NCBI RefSeq assembly: GCF_002407185.1
Contig: NZ_CP023563.1
Location: 3,720,001-3,784,000 of the forward strand
Origin: Brachybacterium vulturis
GTDB taxonomy: Bacteria; Actinomycetota; Actinomycetes; Actinomycetales; Dermabacteraceae
Length of the DNA stretch: 64,000 bases
Reading direction: 5' to 3'
The position numbers and the translations under genes are program-made. This document shows, piece after piece, positions 1-8,603 of this stretch. The notes beneath the pieces are model-generated. The model had not been told where the DNA came from and did not search any database. It saw only the letters and a program-made list of their open reading frames with translations. The first letter of the stretch is position 1. Each line of letters starts with the position of its first letter.

Positions 1-299
1 GGGTGGGTGACGTGGAGCACCGGGCACGCCGGCTGGTGCCGGACGGACCGCCTGGGTGCGGAACGGTGAGAAGCTCTCATCCTCTCTCGCACGACGGTCG
101 GCGGGCCCCGATGTCCAGATCCGCGGTACCCAAGGGCGTGCACGGCCCGCCCTGAGCACGGCCGCGACACGCCGGTGCAGGTGCGGCGCCCTGAGGAGCC
201 CGTCCGTCGAAGTGCCAGGGAGCTCACGAAGGCACCGATCACAGGGAACCGCTCGTCGGAATCCTCACGAACTCCAGCCTCGTCGGGATCGAGCTGCTG

Positions 300-734
300 G
301 TGGCCACCTTCGTGCTCTGCTCCCTGCTGGGGATAGAGCGCCGGCTCCGGCGGAAGGCCGCCGGGTACCGCACGCACGTGCTCGTCGAGCTCGACTCGTG
401 CACCTTCACCCCGGTCTCCGCCTACGGCTTCTCCATGGTGCTCCGCGACGAGGTGATCCTGGACCCCTCGCGCATCGCCGCGCAGATCGTCTCCGGCATC
501 GGCTTCCTCGGTGCTGGCGTGATCTTCGAGGGCCGCACGGTGGTGCGGGGCCTGACCACCGCGGCGACGATCTGGGTCTCCGCCGCCGTGGGCATGGCCT
601 GCGGCGCCGGGGTGCTGCGGGAGATCCTCGCCATCGCGACGTCGGCACGGTTCTCCAGCACGATCGAGAACAGCCGCCGCCGGATGCTCCTCAGCACCGG
701 AGGCCTCGGCACCTCACCCCACACTCAACGCTGA
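300..734 (+). pseudogene. MgtC/SapB family membrane protein, probable remnant
   Basis: The translation holds the MgtC/SapB core: the ERRLRRKAAGYRTHVLV segment, SAYGFSMVL, DPSRIAAQIVSGIGFLGAG and TVRGLTTAATIWVSAAVGMACGAG-like stretch. MgtC proteins are inner-membrane proteins linked to Mg2+ limitation and virulence. The usual first helix is encoded just upstream in the same frame (about 255-299) but has no ATG, GTG or TTG before GTG 300. The fourth helix after MACGAG is replaced by a polar, non-membrane tail. Both ends therefore look damaged, and I read it as a degenerate or truncated gene. A short functional protein from GTG 300 cannot be excluded. Positions 1-299 hold no other supportable gene. 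Confidence 0.6.
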
Positions 735-940
735 AGCGCCACATAGATACGTCCGTCTGACTGTCGACGACGCTCGACGGCCCTCCGCCGTACCCTGTTC
801 CGGCTCGACACGCAGAATTCTCGGCGATGTCCCAAAAGTACAACAGCACGCGAATCACGAGAGAAAGTTTCCGTTTCGTAACCAAATGCGACCTAACGTA
901 GTACCGGCATCTGAGTCATGTTTCCCGAAAGGACACTGCC

Positions 941-1675
941 GTGACCTACTCCCATCCCGACGGTCATGCCGGACCCGCTTGGGGATCAGCCCCGCAGATG
1001 CAATCTGTCCACCTGCAGCCGGGCCCACAACCCTCCGGGGCGTTGGCGATCATCGGCTTCATCGTAGGGATCGTGGCGTTCCTCTGCGGCTGGATCCCGT
1101 TCGTCGGCCTCGTTCTGGGCCTCGTCGGCTTGCTGCTCTCGATCCTTGCGGTCCGCAAGCCGACTCTCCGTGGGCTCGCGGTCACCGGCATCGTGCTCTC
1201 GACGATCGCGGCCCTGACATCGTTGGTCACCACGAGCATCTTCGTCATCGCCCTGCTCGGGAGCTCCAGCTCCGCCCCTGATGCTGGACCCGAGGTCGCC
1301 GCCGCCTCTCACGCTCCCGAGGACTTCGTCGAGATCGACGGGCGCGAGCTCGCGAACATCACCAAGGACCCCGATGCGCATGCGGGAGAGACTCTGGTCC
1401 TCTACGGCTACGTCACGCAGTTCGATGCCGACTCGGGACCCTGCCGGATGCGCGTGAGCGTCGCCGCCGAAGAAAAATCGGCGTGGTACGAGTATGAGCA
1501 CAACTCCCTCGCATTCAGCGGTGACGGGGAATCCGAATGCCCCGAGCTGGACGATGTCGTCGCTGACGACGAGGTGAAGCTGACGGTCGTGCTCCAGGGC
1601 GGGGAGAGCTACAACAGCCTCGGCGGCTACACGACCGTTCCGTACTTCGAGGTCATCGAGGCAGAGGTGCTCTGA
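941..1675 (+). CDS. DUF4190-like membrane protein with extracytoplasmic domain
   Basis: A protein of 244 residues. Residues 1-32 are a Gly/Pro/His-rich cytoplasmic leader. Two hydrophobic segments (about 33-60 and 80-108, FIVGIVAFLCGWIPFVG and IVLSTIAALTSLVTTSIFV) match the DUF4190 two-helix unit. A Ser/Ala linker follows, then a beta-rich domain (about 128-244) with VLYGYVTQFDADSG and two Cys that may pair. The GTG start at 941 is set by a GAAAGGAC ribosome site 7 bases upstream. The function is unknown; a surface-exposed binding or sensing domain is an inference. A broken relative of the C-terminal domain lies at 28.6-29.2 kb. Confidence 0.8.
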   Translation: MTYSHPDGHAGPAWGSAPQMQSVHLQPGPQPSGALAIIGFIVGIVAFLCGWIPFVGLVLGLVGLLLSILAVRKPTLRGLAVTGIVLSTIAALTSLVTTSIFVIALLGSSSSAPDAGPEVAAASHAPEDFVEIDGRELANITKDPDAHAGETLVLYGYVTQFDADSGPCRMRVSVAAEEKSAWYEYEHNSLAFSGDGESECPELDDVVADDEVKLTVVLQGGESYNSLGGYTTVPYFEVIEAEVL

Positions 1676-1741
1676 GAGCTAGGCGCGGGGTGGCTGCGGG
1701 CTACCCGCGGCATCCACGCCGCACCGCGGCGCCGAGGGTCA

Positions 1742-2588
1742 GACCCTTGCACCGTACTCGTCGCCTGGCAGCTGGAAGGTCACACAGTCAAGGGCACGAA
1801 GGGCGCGTGCACCGACGACGACAACGCGTTGGACGCGCTGATCGCGGCAGGCGTCGCCCGCGACGTCGACCTCGGGCGTGCGGCGCCACCGCCTCCGGAG
1901 CTCGCAGACCTGGCCGCTGGGGAGGGCTGGATCTGGCTGCCTGAAAGATTCTGGGCACCCTAGCCGTGGCCGCCGGTCCCCGCGCCGGAAGGGATCGGGG
2001 CAGTCGCAGCGGCCGCTGCCGTTCGCCGGGCCGGGCGAGCAGCTGTGGGTGCTCGACGTCCCGTACGGGACCCAGGTCGAGGGCGCCGCCTGGCATCCCG
2101 CCGTCATGATGCACTTGTACGTCGGGCGCACCCTGCCCGAGCATCTCGCGCCCTACGCACCCGGGCCGCACACCTTCGGCCGATTCCTCGCGAACACCCT
2201 CAACCCCGACGTTCCGACGCCCGTTCCCGAACCGGCTGACGATCTCGAGCCGCGCCAGAACCAGTACGAGGCTGCCGATGCGATCGCGGAACGCGCCGCG
2301 GCCGGTGGGCGGCAGTTCCTACTGGCCGACGAGCCGGGCGTCGGCAAGACCATCCCCGCCATCGAGCGCTACCAGCAGAGGACCCTCGCGCTCGGCCACG
2401 CGGCGGTGCGCGCGGCCGACGAGACGGCTGGCGGGGCCGGCTCCGCAGAGGACGTCCCGGCCCTGCTGACCGCAGCGAACACCGCGATCGCCGAGCAGAT
2501 CCGGGAGGCGACCGAGACGCTGCTGGGTTCGGTGCTGTTCACCGTGATCACCCGGATGACGAACCGGTTCTCGCGGTCCGACGGCTGA
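1742..2588 (+). pseudogene. Remnant of SNF2-like helicase of mobile-element type
   Basis: Two open segments in different frames. 1742-1963 encodes a fragment ending in GEGWIWLPERFWAP and a stop. From about 2017 a second frame reads LWVLDVPYGTQVEGAAWHP, a DUF5710-like N-terminus often fused to SNF2 helicases, then EPRQNQYEAADAIAERAAAG and a Walker A site LADEPGVGKT (near 2325-2355). After the Walker A the helicase similarity ends abruptly, and the last ~70 residues (to the stop at 2586-2588) are unrelated to a helicase. No Walker B or C-terminal helicase domain is present. I read this as a helicase truncated and joined to other sequence by recombination. Confidence 0.5.
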
Positions 2589-2593
2589 GCGCC

Positions 2594-3535
2594 TCAGGCC
2601 TCCCCGACCATCACCTCCTTGAGCGCCTTCGACCAGGAGTAGTCGGTGGGCTGCATCTCGTCGTCCCCCTCCTCCACGCCGTCACGGTCCAGGGCGTAGC
2701 AGAAGATCCCGCCCTTGCGGGCCCCGTCGGGCTGCCACTGCGCGTAGGCGAAGGCGCGGCTGGTCTCGATCGGCTGGTCCACGTCACCCCAGGTGGCGCC
2801 GCGCTCCTCGTAGAAGGAGAAGCCGATGAAGTACTGCGAGGGGTCGATGAGCCCCTGGTAGGTCTCCCACGTGGCCTGCAGGCCGTCGAGGGCCCGTCCG
2901 TAGGACTGCACCAGCACGTAGTCCACGAGGTCCGCGGCGTGGGCGAACAGGGCGGTGTCGCCGTCCTGGTTGGTGTCGTAGATGAGCAGCTGCGAGGTGC
3001 CCGATCGCGGGCCCAGTAGGGTGCTGAGGTGCGTGAACACGCCGCTGGCCCGCTCCAGCTCCTCGTCGGTGAAGTCGCGCTCCACGTCGATGTCCAGCCC
3101 GTCCAGGCCCAGATCGGTCACGTAGGTCTCCACGAGGTGCTCGGCGAGCTGCCGGTGTCCCTCGTCGGTGTTCGGGGACTCGGGGTCCAGCAGCTCGTCC
3201 ACGAAGACGGTGCCGATCACCCTCGTGCCCTTCGCGTGCAGGGCGCGGACGTACCCGTTGCTGAGCACCGTGGGGAACGCGCCCTCGTCCTGCGCGGTCA
3301 CGCCGGCGAAGGCGAAGACCAGATCGACCTCCGGCGGGATCTGCGCCATCGAGGTGCGGCCCACGGAGTCCTTCGCGGCGGTGTCGTTCCACACCCGGTA
3401 GTAGCCGAAGTACTGCGGTCCGGTCGGCTCCTGCGGCGCGGCGGGGCGCTCGTCGGCCGCGGCGGGGATCGCGGCGCCGGCCACGGCCGCCGCCCCCACA
3501 GCAGCGGTCGCAGCGGTGAACTGTCGTCGGTCCAT
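2594..3535 (-). CDS. Tat-exported GH18 endo-beta-N-acetylglucosaminidase-like protein
   Basis: A 313-residue secreted glycosidase. The start at 3535 (MDRRQF) is preferred over upstream codons because GAGGAG lies 12 bases before it and it begins a clear Tat signal: DRRQF, a hydrophobic Ala-rich stretch (about 9-27) and an AAADE-like cleavage region. The GH18 signature DGLDIDVE (residues 145-152) gives the catalytic Glu152, and the Asp residues before it are intact. Strand residues FGYYRVW, VDLVFAFAG and VLVQSYG fit the GH18 barrel of the EndoH/EndoF/EndoS group, which cut the chitobiose core of N-glycans or related chains. The gene is convergent with the helicase remnant. Glycan target inferred, family well supported. 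Confidence 0.85.
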   Translation of the reverse strand: MDRRQFTAATAAVGAAAVAGAAIPAAADERPAAPQEPTGPQYFGYYRVWNDTAAKDSVGRTSMAQIPPEVDLVFAFAGVTAQDEGAFPTVLSNGYVRALHAKGTRVIGTVFVDELLDPESPNTDEGHRQLAEHLVETYVTDLGLDGLDIDVERDFTDEELERASGVFTHLSTLLGPRSGTSQLLIYDTNQDGDTALFAHAADLVDYVLVQSYGRALDGLQATWETYQGLIDPSQYFIGFSFYEERGATWGDVDQPIETSRAFAYAQWQPDGARKGGIFCYALDRDGVEEGDDEMQPTDYSWSKALKEVMVGEA

Positions 3536-3600
3536 GGCGGGGGAACTCCTCATCGTCGAAAGAACTGTCGCAATCACTGAAACGCGTAAGTCTCTACCCT

Positions 3601-3798
3601 TGCACGTCGATCTCACGAGGTGAAGCTCCGCTCGCGGGCGCCGACGGCCTCGACCCCAGCACCCCGAGCCGTCATCTGCTGGAGGCCGGGTCGCGCCATG
3701 GCGTGGCCCATCACGCGGTGCTCTCGATCGTCGGCCTCGACGGGATCGACGCCTCGTACTACGCCGGCAAGCGAGCCCAGGAGCACCGGCCGGGCTGA
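3601..3798 (+). pseudogene. Fragment of NmrA-like NAD(P)-binding protein
   Basis: An open frame ending at TGA 3796-3798 reads LLEAGSRHGVAHHAVLSIVGLDGI and then YYAGKRAQEH. This is the middle of an atypical short-chain dehydrogenase/NmrA-like protein, covering the strand with the catalytic-type Ser and the YYxGKxxQE helix. Neither the Rossmann N-terminus nor the C-terminal half is present. It lies between the divergent start of the GH18 gene and the end of the D-lactate dehydrogenase gene. A full-length relative is encoded at 25.4-26.2 kb. Confidence 0.55.
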
Positions 3799-3826
3799 GC
3801 CCGGTGCCCGTGAACGGTCGCCGTCC

Positions 3827-5536
3827 TCACGCCCACCCCTTCCGCGGCGACGTCTCCCCCACCCCGGCGTTGAACATGTTCAGCGGGTCGAGCCGGCGGA
3901 AGTGCTCCACCATCGACGCGGGCGCGGGATAGATGCGGCCGTAGTTGTGCTCGGCGGGCACGGCGGCGCCGCGACTCTCGAGCAGGGCCGTCATCTCCTT
4001 CTTCAGCGCGACGGGGTCCACGCCCTTCTTCGCGACATGGTCCTGGTGCAGCACGTGGCAGAAGAAGTGCCCGAAGTAGACGCTCTCCAGCAGCTGGTCG
4101 GCGAGGTGCGCAGGCAGGTGCTCCAGCCAGTCCTCGTCGTCCCGGCGCAGGGCGACGTCGAAGGTGACCATGGCGGAGGCCTCGGCGCGGTGCATGACGA
4201 AGCAGCGGCTGGCGGCGCTGGCCACGCCGAAGCGGATCAGCGTGGCACTCTCGGCCTCCTCGGCATCGCACTCGAAGAACGCTCCCTCGTGCTCGGGGGC
4301 GGCGAAGAACTCCTCGAGCAAGCGTGCGGTCGCCTCCCGCTGGCTGCCGCTGACCACCAGCAGCAGGTGATGCGCGTACCGGTCGCGGAAGCCGACCAGC
4401 CGCGGCGGGATCTTCTCCGGCACCAGGGAGAACAGCTTCTGGGAGATCGCGTCGGCGACCGACGGACCCATGCCCGGCAGCTTCGCGAACACTCCGTTCG
4501 CCCAGCTCTTCAGCGCGAACATGCGCACCAGGGTGCGGGAGCCGGCGTGCTTGAGGGAGACGTACGTGTCCTTGCCATACGTCAGGGCCAGGTCGACGGC
4601 GTGCGCGCTCAGGTACTCCCCGGAGATCGGCAGCGGAGCGTCGGCGGCGAGGAACGTGCGCCGCAGCGCCTCGAGATCCGCGGGGCGGTGCGTGCCGATG
4701 TAGAACGTGGCCTTGTCCTGCTCGAGCGGGAAGGTGCGGGTGCGCACGGCGAACACCATCAGCTTCCCCGCGCATCCGGAAGCCTCGTGGAGGAAGGTCG
4801 GGTCCGCGTTGAAGCGGGCCGGGGTGTCGGCCAGCTCGCGCACGTGGTCGGCGTAGGCGGTGCCGGTGGAGTCCGGCGGCGGCGGGGTGACATCGGCGGC
4901 CTCCCACTGGCCGCGCTGCAGCCGGTCGAGGAGGTGCGTGGGGTCGGTGCCGAGGTCGATGCCCAGGTGGTTCACCAGGTGGATCTGCCCCTGCTCGTCG
5001 ACCCGGGCGAAGAGCGCCTGCTCCGTGTACGCGGGGCCCTTGCGGAGCTGGGTGCCGCCGGAGTTGTTCGCGATGCCGCCGACGACGCTCGCCCCGATCG
5101 ACGTCGAGCCGATCACCGAGTGCGGTTCGCGCCCGTGCGGGGCGAGCATCTCCTCGAGCGCGAAGAGGGTGGCACCGGGCAGGCTGATCGCTTCGCGGGC
5201 GTCGTGGATCAGATGGATCTGGTCGATCCGCCGCGTGGAGAGGATGACGATGTCGCGGTCGTAGTCCTGATCGCCGGGCACGGATCCGCCCGTGAGCCCG
5301 GTGTTGGCGGCCTGGGTGATGACGATGAGGTCATGGTCGACGCACACCTGCAGGGCCCGCCACATGTCCACCAGCGAGCCCGGCCGCAGCACGGCGAGCA
5401 CCTCGCCCGTCCCGAAGCGGTCACCGGTGGTGTACGGGGCCGTGGCACGCGCCGAGGTGAGGACGTGCCCCCGCCCCATGATCTCGGTGAAGGCCCGGAC
5501 GGCCCCCGACGATCGGGGATTCCGCGGTGCATGCAT
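3827..5536 (-). CDS. dld: D-lactate dehydrogenase, quinone-dependent
   Basis: This 569-residue protein matches the length of the peripheral membrane flavoenzyme Dld (about 570), which oxidises D-lactate to pyruvate and passes electrons to quinone. The start at 5536 (MHAPRNPR) has an AGGAAG site 8-13 bases upstream. N-terminal FAD-binding residues are visible (RPGSLVDMWRALQ, QAANTGLTGGSVP, GSTSIGASVVGGIANNSGG). The C-terminal part carries the family tracts HAGSRTLVRMFALKSW, FFCHVLHQDHV and AEHNYGRIYPAP, the last near the flavin/substrate site, and ends DPLNMFNAGVGETSP. It stands alone, with no lactate permease beside it. Confidence 0.92.
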   Translation of the reverse strand: MHAPRNPRSSGAVRAFTEIMGRGHVLTSARATAPYTTGDRFGTGEVLAVLRPGSLVDMWRALQVCVDHDLIVITQAANTGLTGGSVPGDQDYDRDIVILSTRRIDQIHLIHDAREAISLPGATLFALEEMLAPHGREPHSVIGSTSIGASVVGGIANNSGGTQLRKGPAYTEQALFARVDEQGQIHLVNHLGIDLGTDPTHLLDRLQRGQWEAADVTPPPPDSTGTAYADHVRELADTPARFNADPTFLHEASGCAGKLMVFAVRTRTFPLEQDKATFYIGTHRPADLEALRRTFLAADAPLPISGEYLSAHAVDLALTYGKDTYVSLKHAGSRTLVRMFALKSWANGVFAKLPGMGPSVADAISQKLFSLVPEKIPPRLVGFRDRYAHHLLLVVSGSQREATARLLEEFFAAPEHEGAFFECDAEEAESATLIRFGVASAASRCFVMHRAEASAMVTFDVALRRDDEDWLEHLPAHLADQLLESVYFGHFFCHVLHQDHVAKKGVDPVALKKEMTALLESRGAAVPAEHNYGRIYPAPASMVEHFRRLDPLNMFNAGVGETSPRKGWA

Positions 5537-5607
5537 GTGTGAGTTCTTCCTGTTCTCGGGTGGAGCGTAGGGACGGGGACTGCTCCGGACGCCCCGATCT
5601 CCAGTGG

Positions 5608-5991
5608 TCACGGCGCCACGTCGCAGTTCTCGCGGAAGAGGTTCCCGGGATCGTCACGCCGCTGGACGCGCTGCAGCCGACGGTACTTCTGCTCTTTGTA
5701 GATCGTCATCCAGAACCGCGCAGTGCGATTCGGGAAGGCGGTCGACTCGTCCGGGACGCGGGCGAAGGCGCCGCCGAGATGATGGATGTCCACTCCGGTG
5801 CCGCGACCCGGGAGCGCCTCGGCGATCTCGAGGATCGCGTCCAGGACCTCCTCGTCCATGCGGCTGAACGCCGCATTGCGCCAGAAGCCGCGCGAGCCGT
5901 CGGGATAGAGGTACTGGCCGCCGACCCGCTCGCGCAGCCGCTCCAGCGCGTCCCTCGCCTCCGGGACCGGATATCCGGATGTGGTCGCCAT
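5608..5991 (-). pseudogene. C-terminal remnant of BBE-type FAD oxidoreductase with internal deletion
   Basis: The reading frame encodes only the end of a berberine-bridge-enzyme-like oxidoreductase: a WRNAAF segment, DIHHLGGAFARVPDESTAF, FWMTIY, then DDPGNLFREN. In intact relatives about 45-50 residues separate the FW-xx-IY strand from the YxRLxxLKxxYDPxNLF end; here they are joined directly (IYKEQKYRRLQ), which implies an in-frame deletion. The FAD-binding domain is absent. An ATG at 5989-5991 could express a 127-residue piece, but nothing suggests that it is functional. Its tail lies just upstream of dld on the same strand. Confidence 0.65.
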
Positions 5992-6256
5992 GGCCTCGAA
6001 CCCCCTGCGTCGGTGGGCCTCTGCATCGGTGGGCAGCGTCGCGCTCTCGACGGTACTCGTGCAGGTGAGGGGTGACAACGGCCGGGCATCGATCAGCCGG
6101 GCGCAGGCGAGGACCGGCACGAAGGCGCCCCGATCCGCAGCTGCGGGATCCGTCGGTCCTGCGCCGGAAGGCGAGCACCAGCATTCCTCGCAGGCCCCTC
6201 CGCTACGGTGACGGCGACGCGGCACTCGCGCCGACCATTGCGATGAAGGAGTCACC

Positions 6257-7024
6257 ATGCCGGACATGTCGGGGAAGAACGGGATCGTCACCGGAGCGGG
6301 CGGGGGCATCGGCCGTGCCAGCGCGCTCGCCTTCGCCGACGCCGGCGCGCGCGTGATGATCATGGACATCGCCGCGGAGCCGCTCGAGGAGACCGCACGG
6401 CTGATCCGTGAGGCCGGCGGCACCGCGGAGACCATGGTCGGCGATGCCTCCGACGAGGACCTCGCCGCGCGGATGGTGGCGCGCACGGTCGAGCTGTGGG
6501 AGACGCTCGACTTCGCCCACAACAACGCCGGCATCGGCACCGCCGCGACCCCGTTCACGCAGCAGGAGCGCGCGACGTGGGACCGGGTGTTCACGCTGAA
6601 CGTGTTCGGCACCATGAGCTTCATGAAGCATGAGCTGCGCCAGATGGAGAAGCAGGGCTTCGGGGCGATCGTGAACACCTCCTCGATGTCCGGCAAGAAC
6701 GGCAGCCCGGGACTGTCGCCCTACAACGCCTCGAAATGGGCGGTCAACGGCATGACCCAGACCGCCGCGCTCGAGTACGCCGAGCAGGGGATCCGCGTGA
6801 ACGCGATCTGCCCCGGCGCCACCTTCACCGCGGCCCTCGCGGCGTGGAAGGACTCCTCCCCGCGCGAGTACGAGGGCTACACCTCCGCGATCCCGATGAA
6901 GCGCGCGGCCGATCCGCGCGAGCAGGCGGATGCCGCCGTCTGGCTGTGCTCGGAGGAGGCCGGGTACGTCACCGGCTCGCTGCTGAACGTCGACGGCGGC
7001 GAGGGGATCCTCGGCAAGCAGTGA
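6257..7024 (+). CDS. SDR family NAD(P)-dependent oxidoreductase (classical)
   Basis: 255 residues, the normal length for a classical short-chain dehydrogenase. It has the cofactor motif TGAGGGIG (12-19), acidic MDIA after the second strand (suggesting NAD rather than NADP), NNAG (about 91-94), the catalytic Ser in NTSSMSG, and YNASK (Tyr and Lys about 156-160). AAGGAG sits 7 bases before the ATG. The substrate cannot be read from the sequence. The gene is followed after about 160 bases by the sulfatase, and the two may serve the same glycan pathway. Confidence 0.9.
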   Translation: MPDMSGKNGIVTGAGGGIGRASALAFADAGARVMIMDIAAEPLEETARLIREAGGTAETMVGDASDEDLAARMVARTVELWETLDFAHNNAGIGTAATPFTQQERATWDRVFTLNVFGTMSFMKHELRQMEKQGFGAIVNTSSMSGKNGSPGLSPYNASKWAVNGMTQTAALEYAEQGIRVNAICPGATFTAALAAWKDSSPREYEGYTSAIPMKRAADPREQADAAVWLCSEEAGYVTGSLLNVDGGEGILGKQ

Positions 7025-7047
7025 CGGGGCCCCGCCGGCGCGGACCG

Positions 7048-7061
7048 CACTCGTACGAGTG
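7048..7061. promoter_or_regulatory. 14-bp perfect palindrome between SDR and sulfatase
   Basis: CACTCGTACGAGTG reads the same on both strands and lies between GC-rich CCGCCGGC repeats about 20 bases to each side. It could be an operator for the sulfatase gene, or the core of a terminator hairpin for the SDR gene. No T-run follows, so the choice is open. Confidence 0.35.
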
Positions 7062-7183
7062 GGCTCCCCGCCGGCGGCCGGTCATCGCTGATCGCCCTCG
7101 CCGCTCCTGGCGGCGCCGATCCCGACTCGTCCGTGGGTCGCCTCCGCACCTCGCCCTCGACTCCGTGTCCTCGGAAGGCCGTC

Positions 7184-8560
7184 ATGCCCCGCCCCCATAT
7201 CCTGTTCCTCATCGCCGATGATCACCGCCACGACGTGCTCGGCGTCGCCGGCTCGCCGGCACGCACCCCGCACCTGGACGCCCTCGCCGCGCGGGGGACC
7301 CGACTCGGCAGGCATCACTGCCAGGGAGGGATGACCGGCGCGATCTGCGCGCCGAGCCGTGCCAGCATCCTCTCGGGACGGGAGGTGCTCGCGGCCACCG
7401 CCGGGCTCGGCATCGGCACCCCGCAGGCGCATGACCTCGCGCCCGACGCACCGACGCTGCCGCAGGTGCTGCGCGGGGACGGGTACCGCACCTACGGGGT
7501 GGGCAAGTGGCACAACGGGACCGAGTCCTTCCACCGCTCCTTCGACGACGGGGCACAGATCTTCTTCGGCGGGATGAGCGAGCACACCGCAGTGCCGGTG
7601 CACGACTACGACCCCACCGGCGTCTATCCGGAGTCCTCACGGCGCATCGCCGAGGGATTCTCGACCGAGGTGTTCGCCCAGGCCGTGATCGAGCTGCTCG
7701 AGGCGCATCAGCGCCGTGGCACCGAGCGCTCCGGGACGGAGGAGACAGAGGAGATCGAGCCGTTCTTCCTGTGGGCCGCGTTCACCGCACCGCACGATCC
7801 GCGCACCCCGCCGGAGGAGTTCGCCGCGCTGTACGACAGCACGGACCCTGCGGCGGTGCCGCTGCCGGAGAACTTCCGCACCGCTGCGGTGGACACCACG
7901 AACCTCGGGGAACGGGACGAGAACCTCGCCGCCGTGCCGCGCGATCCCGAGGAGGTGCGCCGCCACCTCGCGGACTACTACGGGATGATCAGCCATCTCG
8001 ATCACGGGATCGGTCAGATCCTGGAGCACCTCACGGCCAGCGGGATGATCGAGAACACGCTCGTGGTCTACACCGCCGATCACGGTCTGGCCCTGGGCCA
8101 GCACGGGATGATGGGCAAGCAGAGCCTGTACGAGCACAGCCTGCGCGTGCCCCTGATCCTGGCCGGTCCCGGCATCGAGGCCGGCCGGGTGCTGGACCCT
8201 TTGACCCTGCATGCCGACCTCCTGCCCACCCTGCTGGGGTGCGCGGGAGCGCCGATCCCGGCAGGCGTCCAGGGCCACGACCTGGGCGCCCTGCTGACCG
8301 ACGAGGGTGCGACCGCACCGCGGGAGGTGGTGCATGCCGCCTATGTGGACCGCGCCCGCATGGCCAGCGACGGCGCGCACAAGCTGATCCGGCACCTCCG
8401 GCCGATCCGGCGCGACGAACTCTACGCTCTGCGCACCGACCCTGGCGAGGTCCATGACGTGGCCGCGGATCCGCAGCAGGCGCAGAGCCTCGCGCGCCTG
8501 GCGGCGTCCCTGGCCACCTGGCAGCAGGACTCCGGTGACCCCTGGGCCGAGCGGCCCTGA
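7184..8560 (+). CDS. Sulfatase (formylglycine-dependent)
   Basis: Hydrolyses a sulfate ester, probably on a sugar. The start at 7184 (MPRPHILFLIADDHRHD) has GGAAGG 7 bases upstream and puts the metal-binding Asp pair at the N-terminus. The sulfatase signature CAPSR (Cys55) is the type whose Cys is converted to formylglycine. A second signature-like GKWHNG follows, then a C-terminal metal/His region (YTADHG, GKQSLYEHSLRVPLI). The 458-residue length is typical. There is no signal peptide, so the substrate would be imported first. Its neighbours GH20, GH18 and a sugar ABC transporter suggest sulfated amino-sugar glycans. The formylglycine-generating enzyme is not in this window. Confidence 0.92.
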   Translation: MPRPHILFLIADDHRHDVLGVAGSPARTPHLDALAARGTRLGRHHCQGGMTGAICAPSRASILSGREVLAATAGLGIGTPQAHDLAPDAPTLPQVLRGDGYRTYGVGKWHNGTESFHRSFDDGAQIFFGGMSEHTAVPVHDYDPTGVYPESSRRIAEGFSTEVFAQAVIELLEAHQRRGTERSGTEETEEIEPFFLWAAFTAPHDPRTPPEEFAALYDSTDPAAVPLPENFRTAAVDTTNLGERDENLAAVPRDPEEVRRHLADYYGMISHLDHGIGQILEHLTASGMIENTLVVYTADHGLALGQHGMMGKQSLYEHSLRVPLILAGPGIEAGRVLDPLTLHADLLPTLLGCAGAPIPAGVQGHDLGALLTDEGATAPREVVHAAYVDRARMASDGAHKLIRHLRPIRRDELYALRTDPGEVHDVAADPQQAQSLARLAASLATWQQDSGDPWAERP

Positions 8561-8603
8561 ACCCGGCCCTGCGCATCGCGGGACAGAGCGCGGTCCGCGC
8601 GCC

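Noticed and set aside
1..299. Gene at the window start
   Set aside because: The open frame from 56 is Arg/Pro-rich shadow of the MgtC-like frame and adjacent GC-rich DNA.
3620..5542. Long plus-strand open frame over dld
   Set aside because: It is antisense to the clear dld gene, has an Arg/Gly/Val/Leu-rich composition typical of high-GC shadow frames and no motif.
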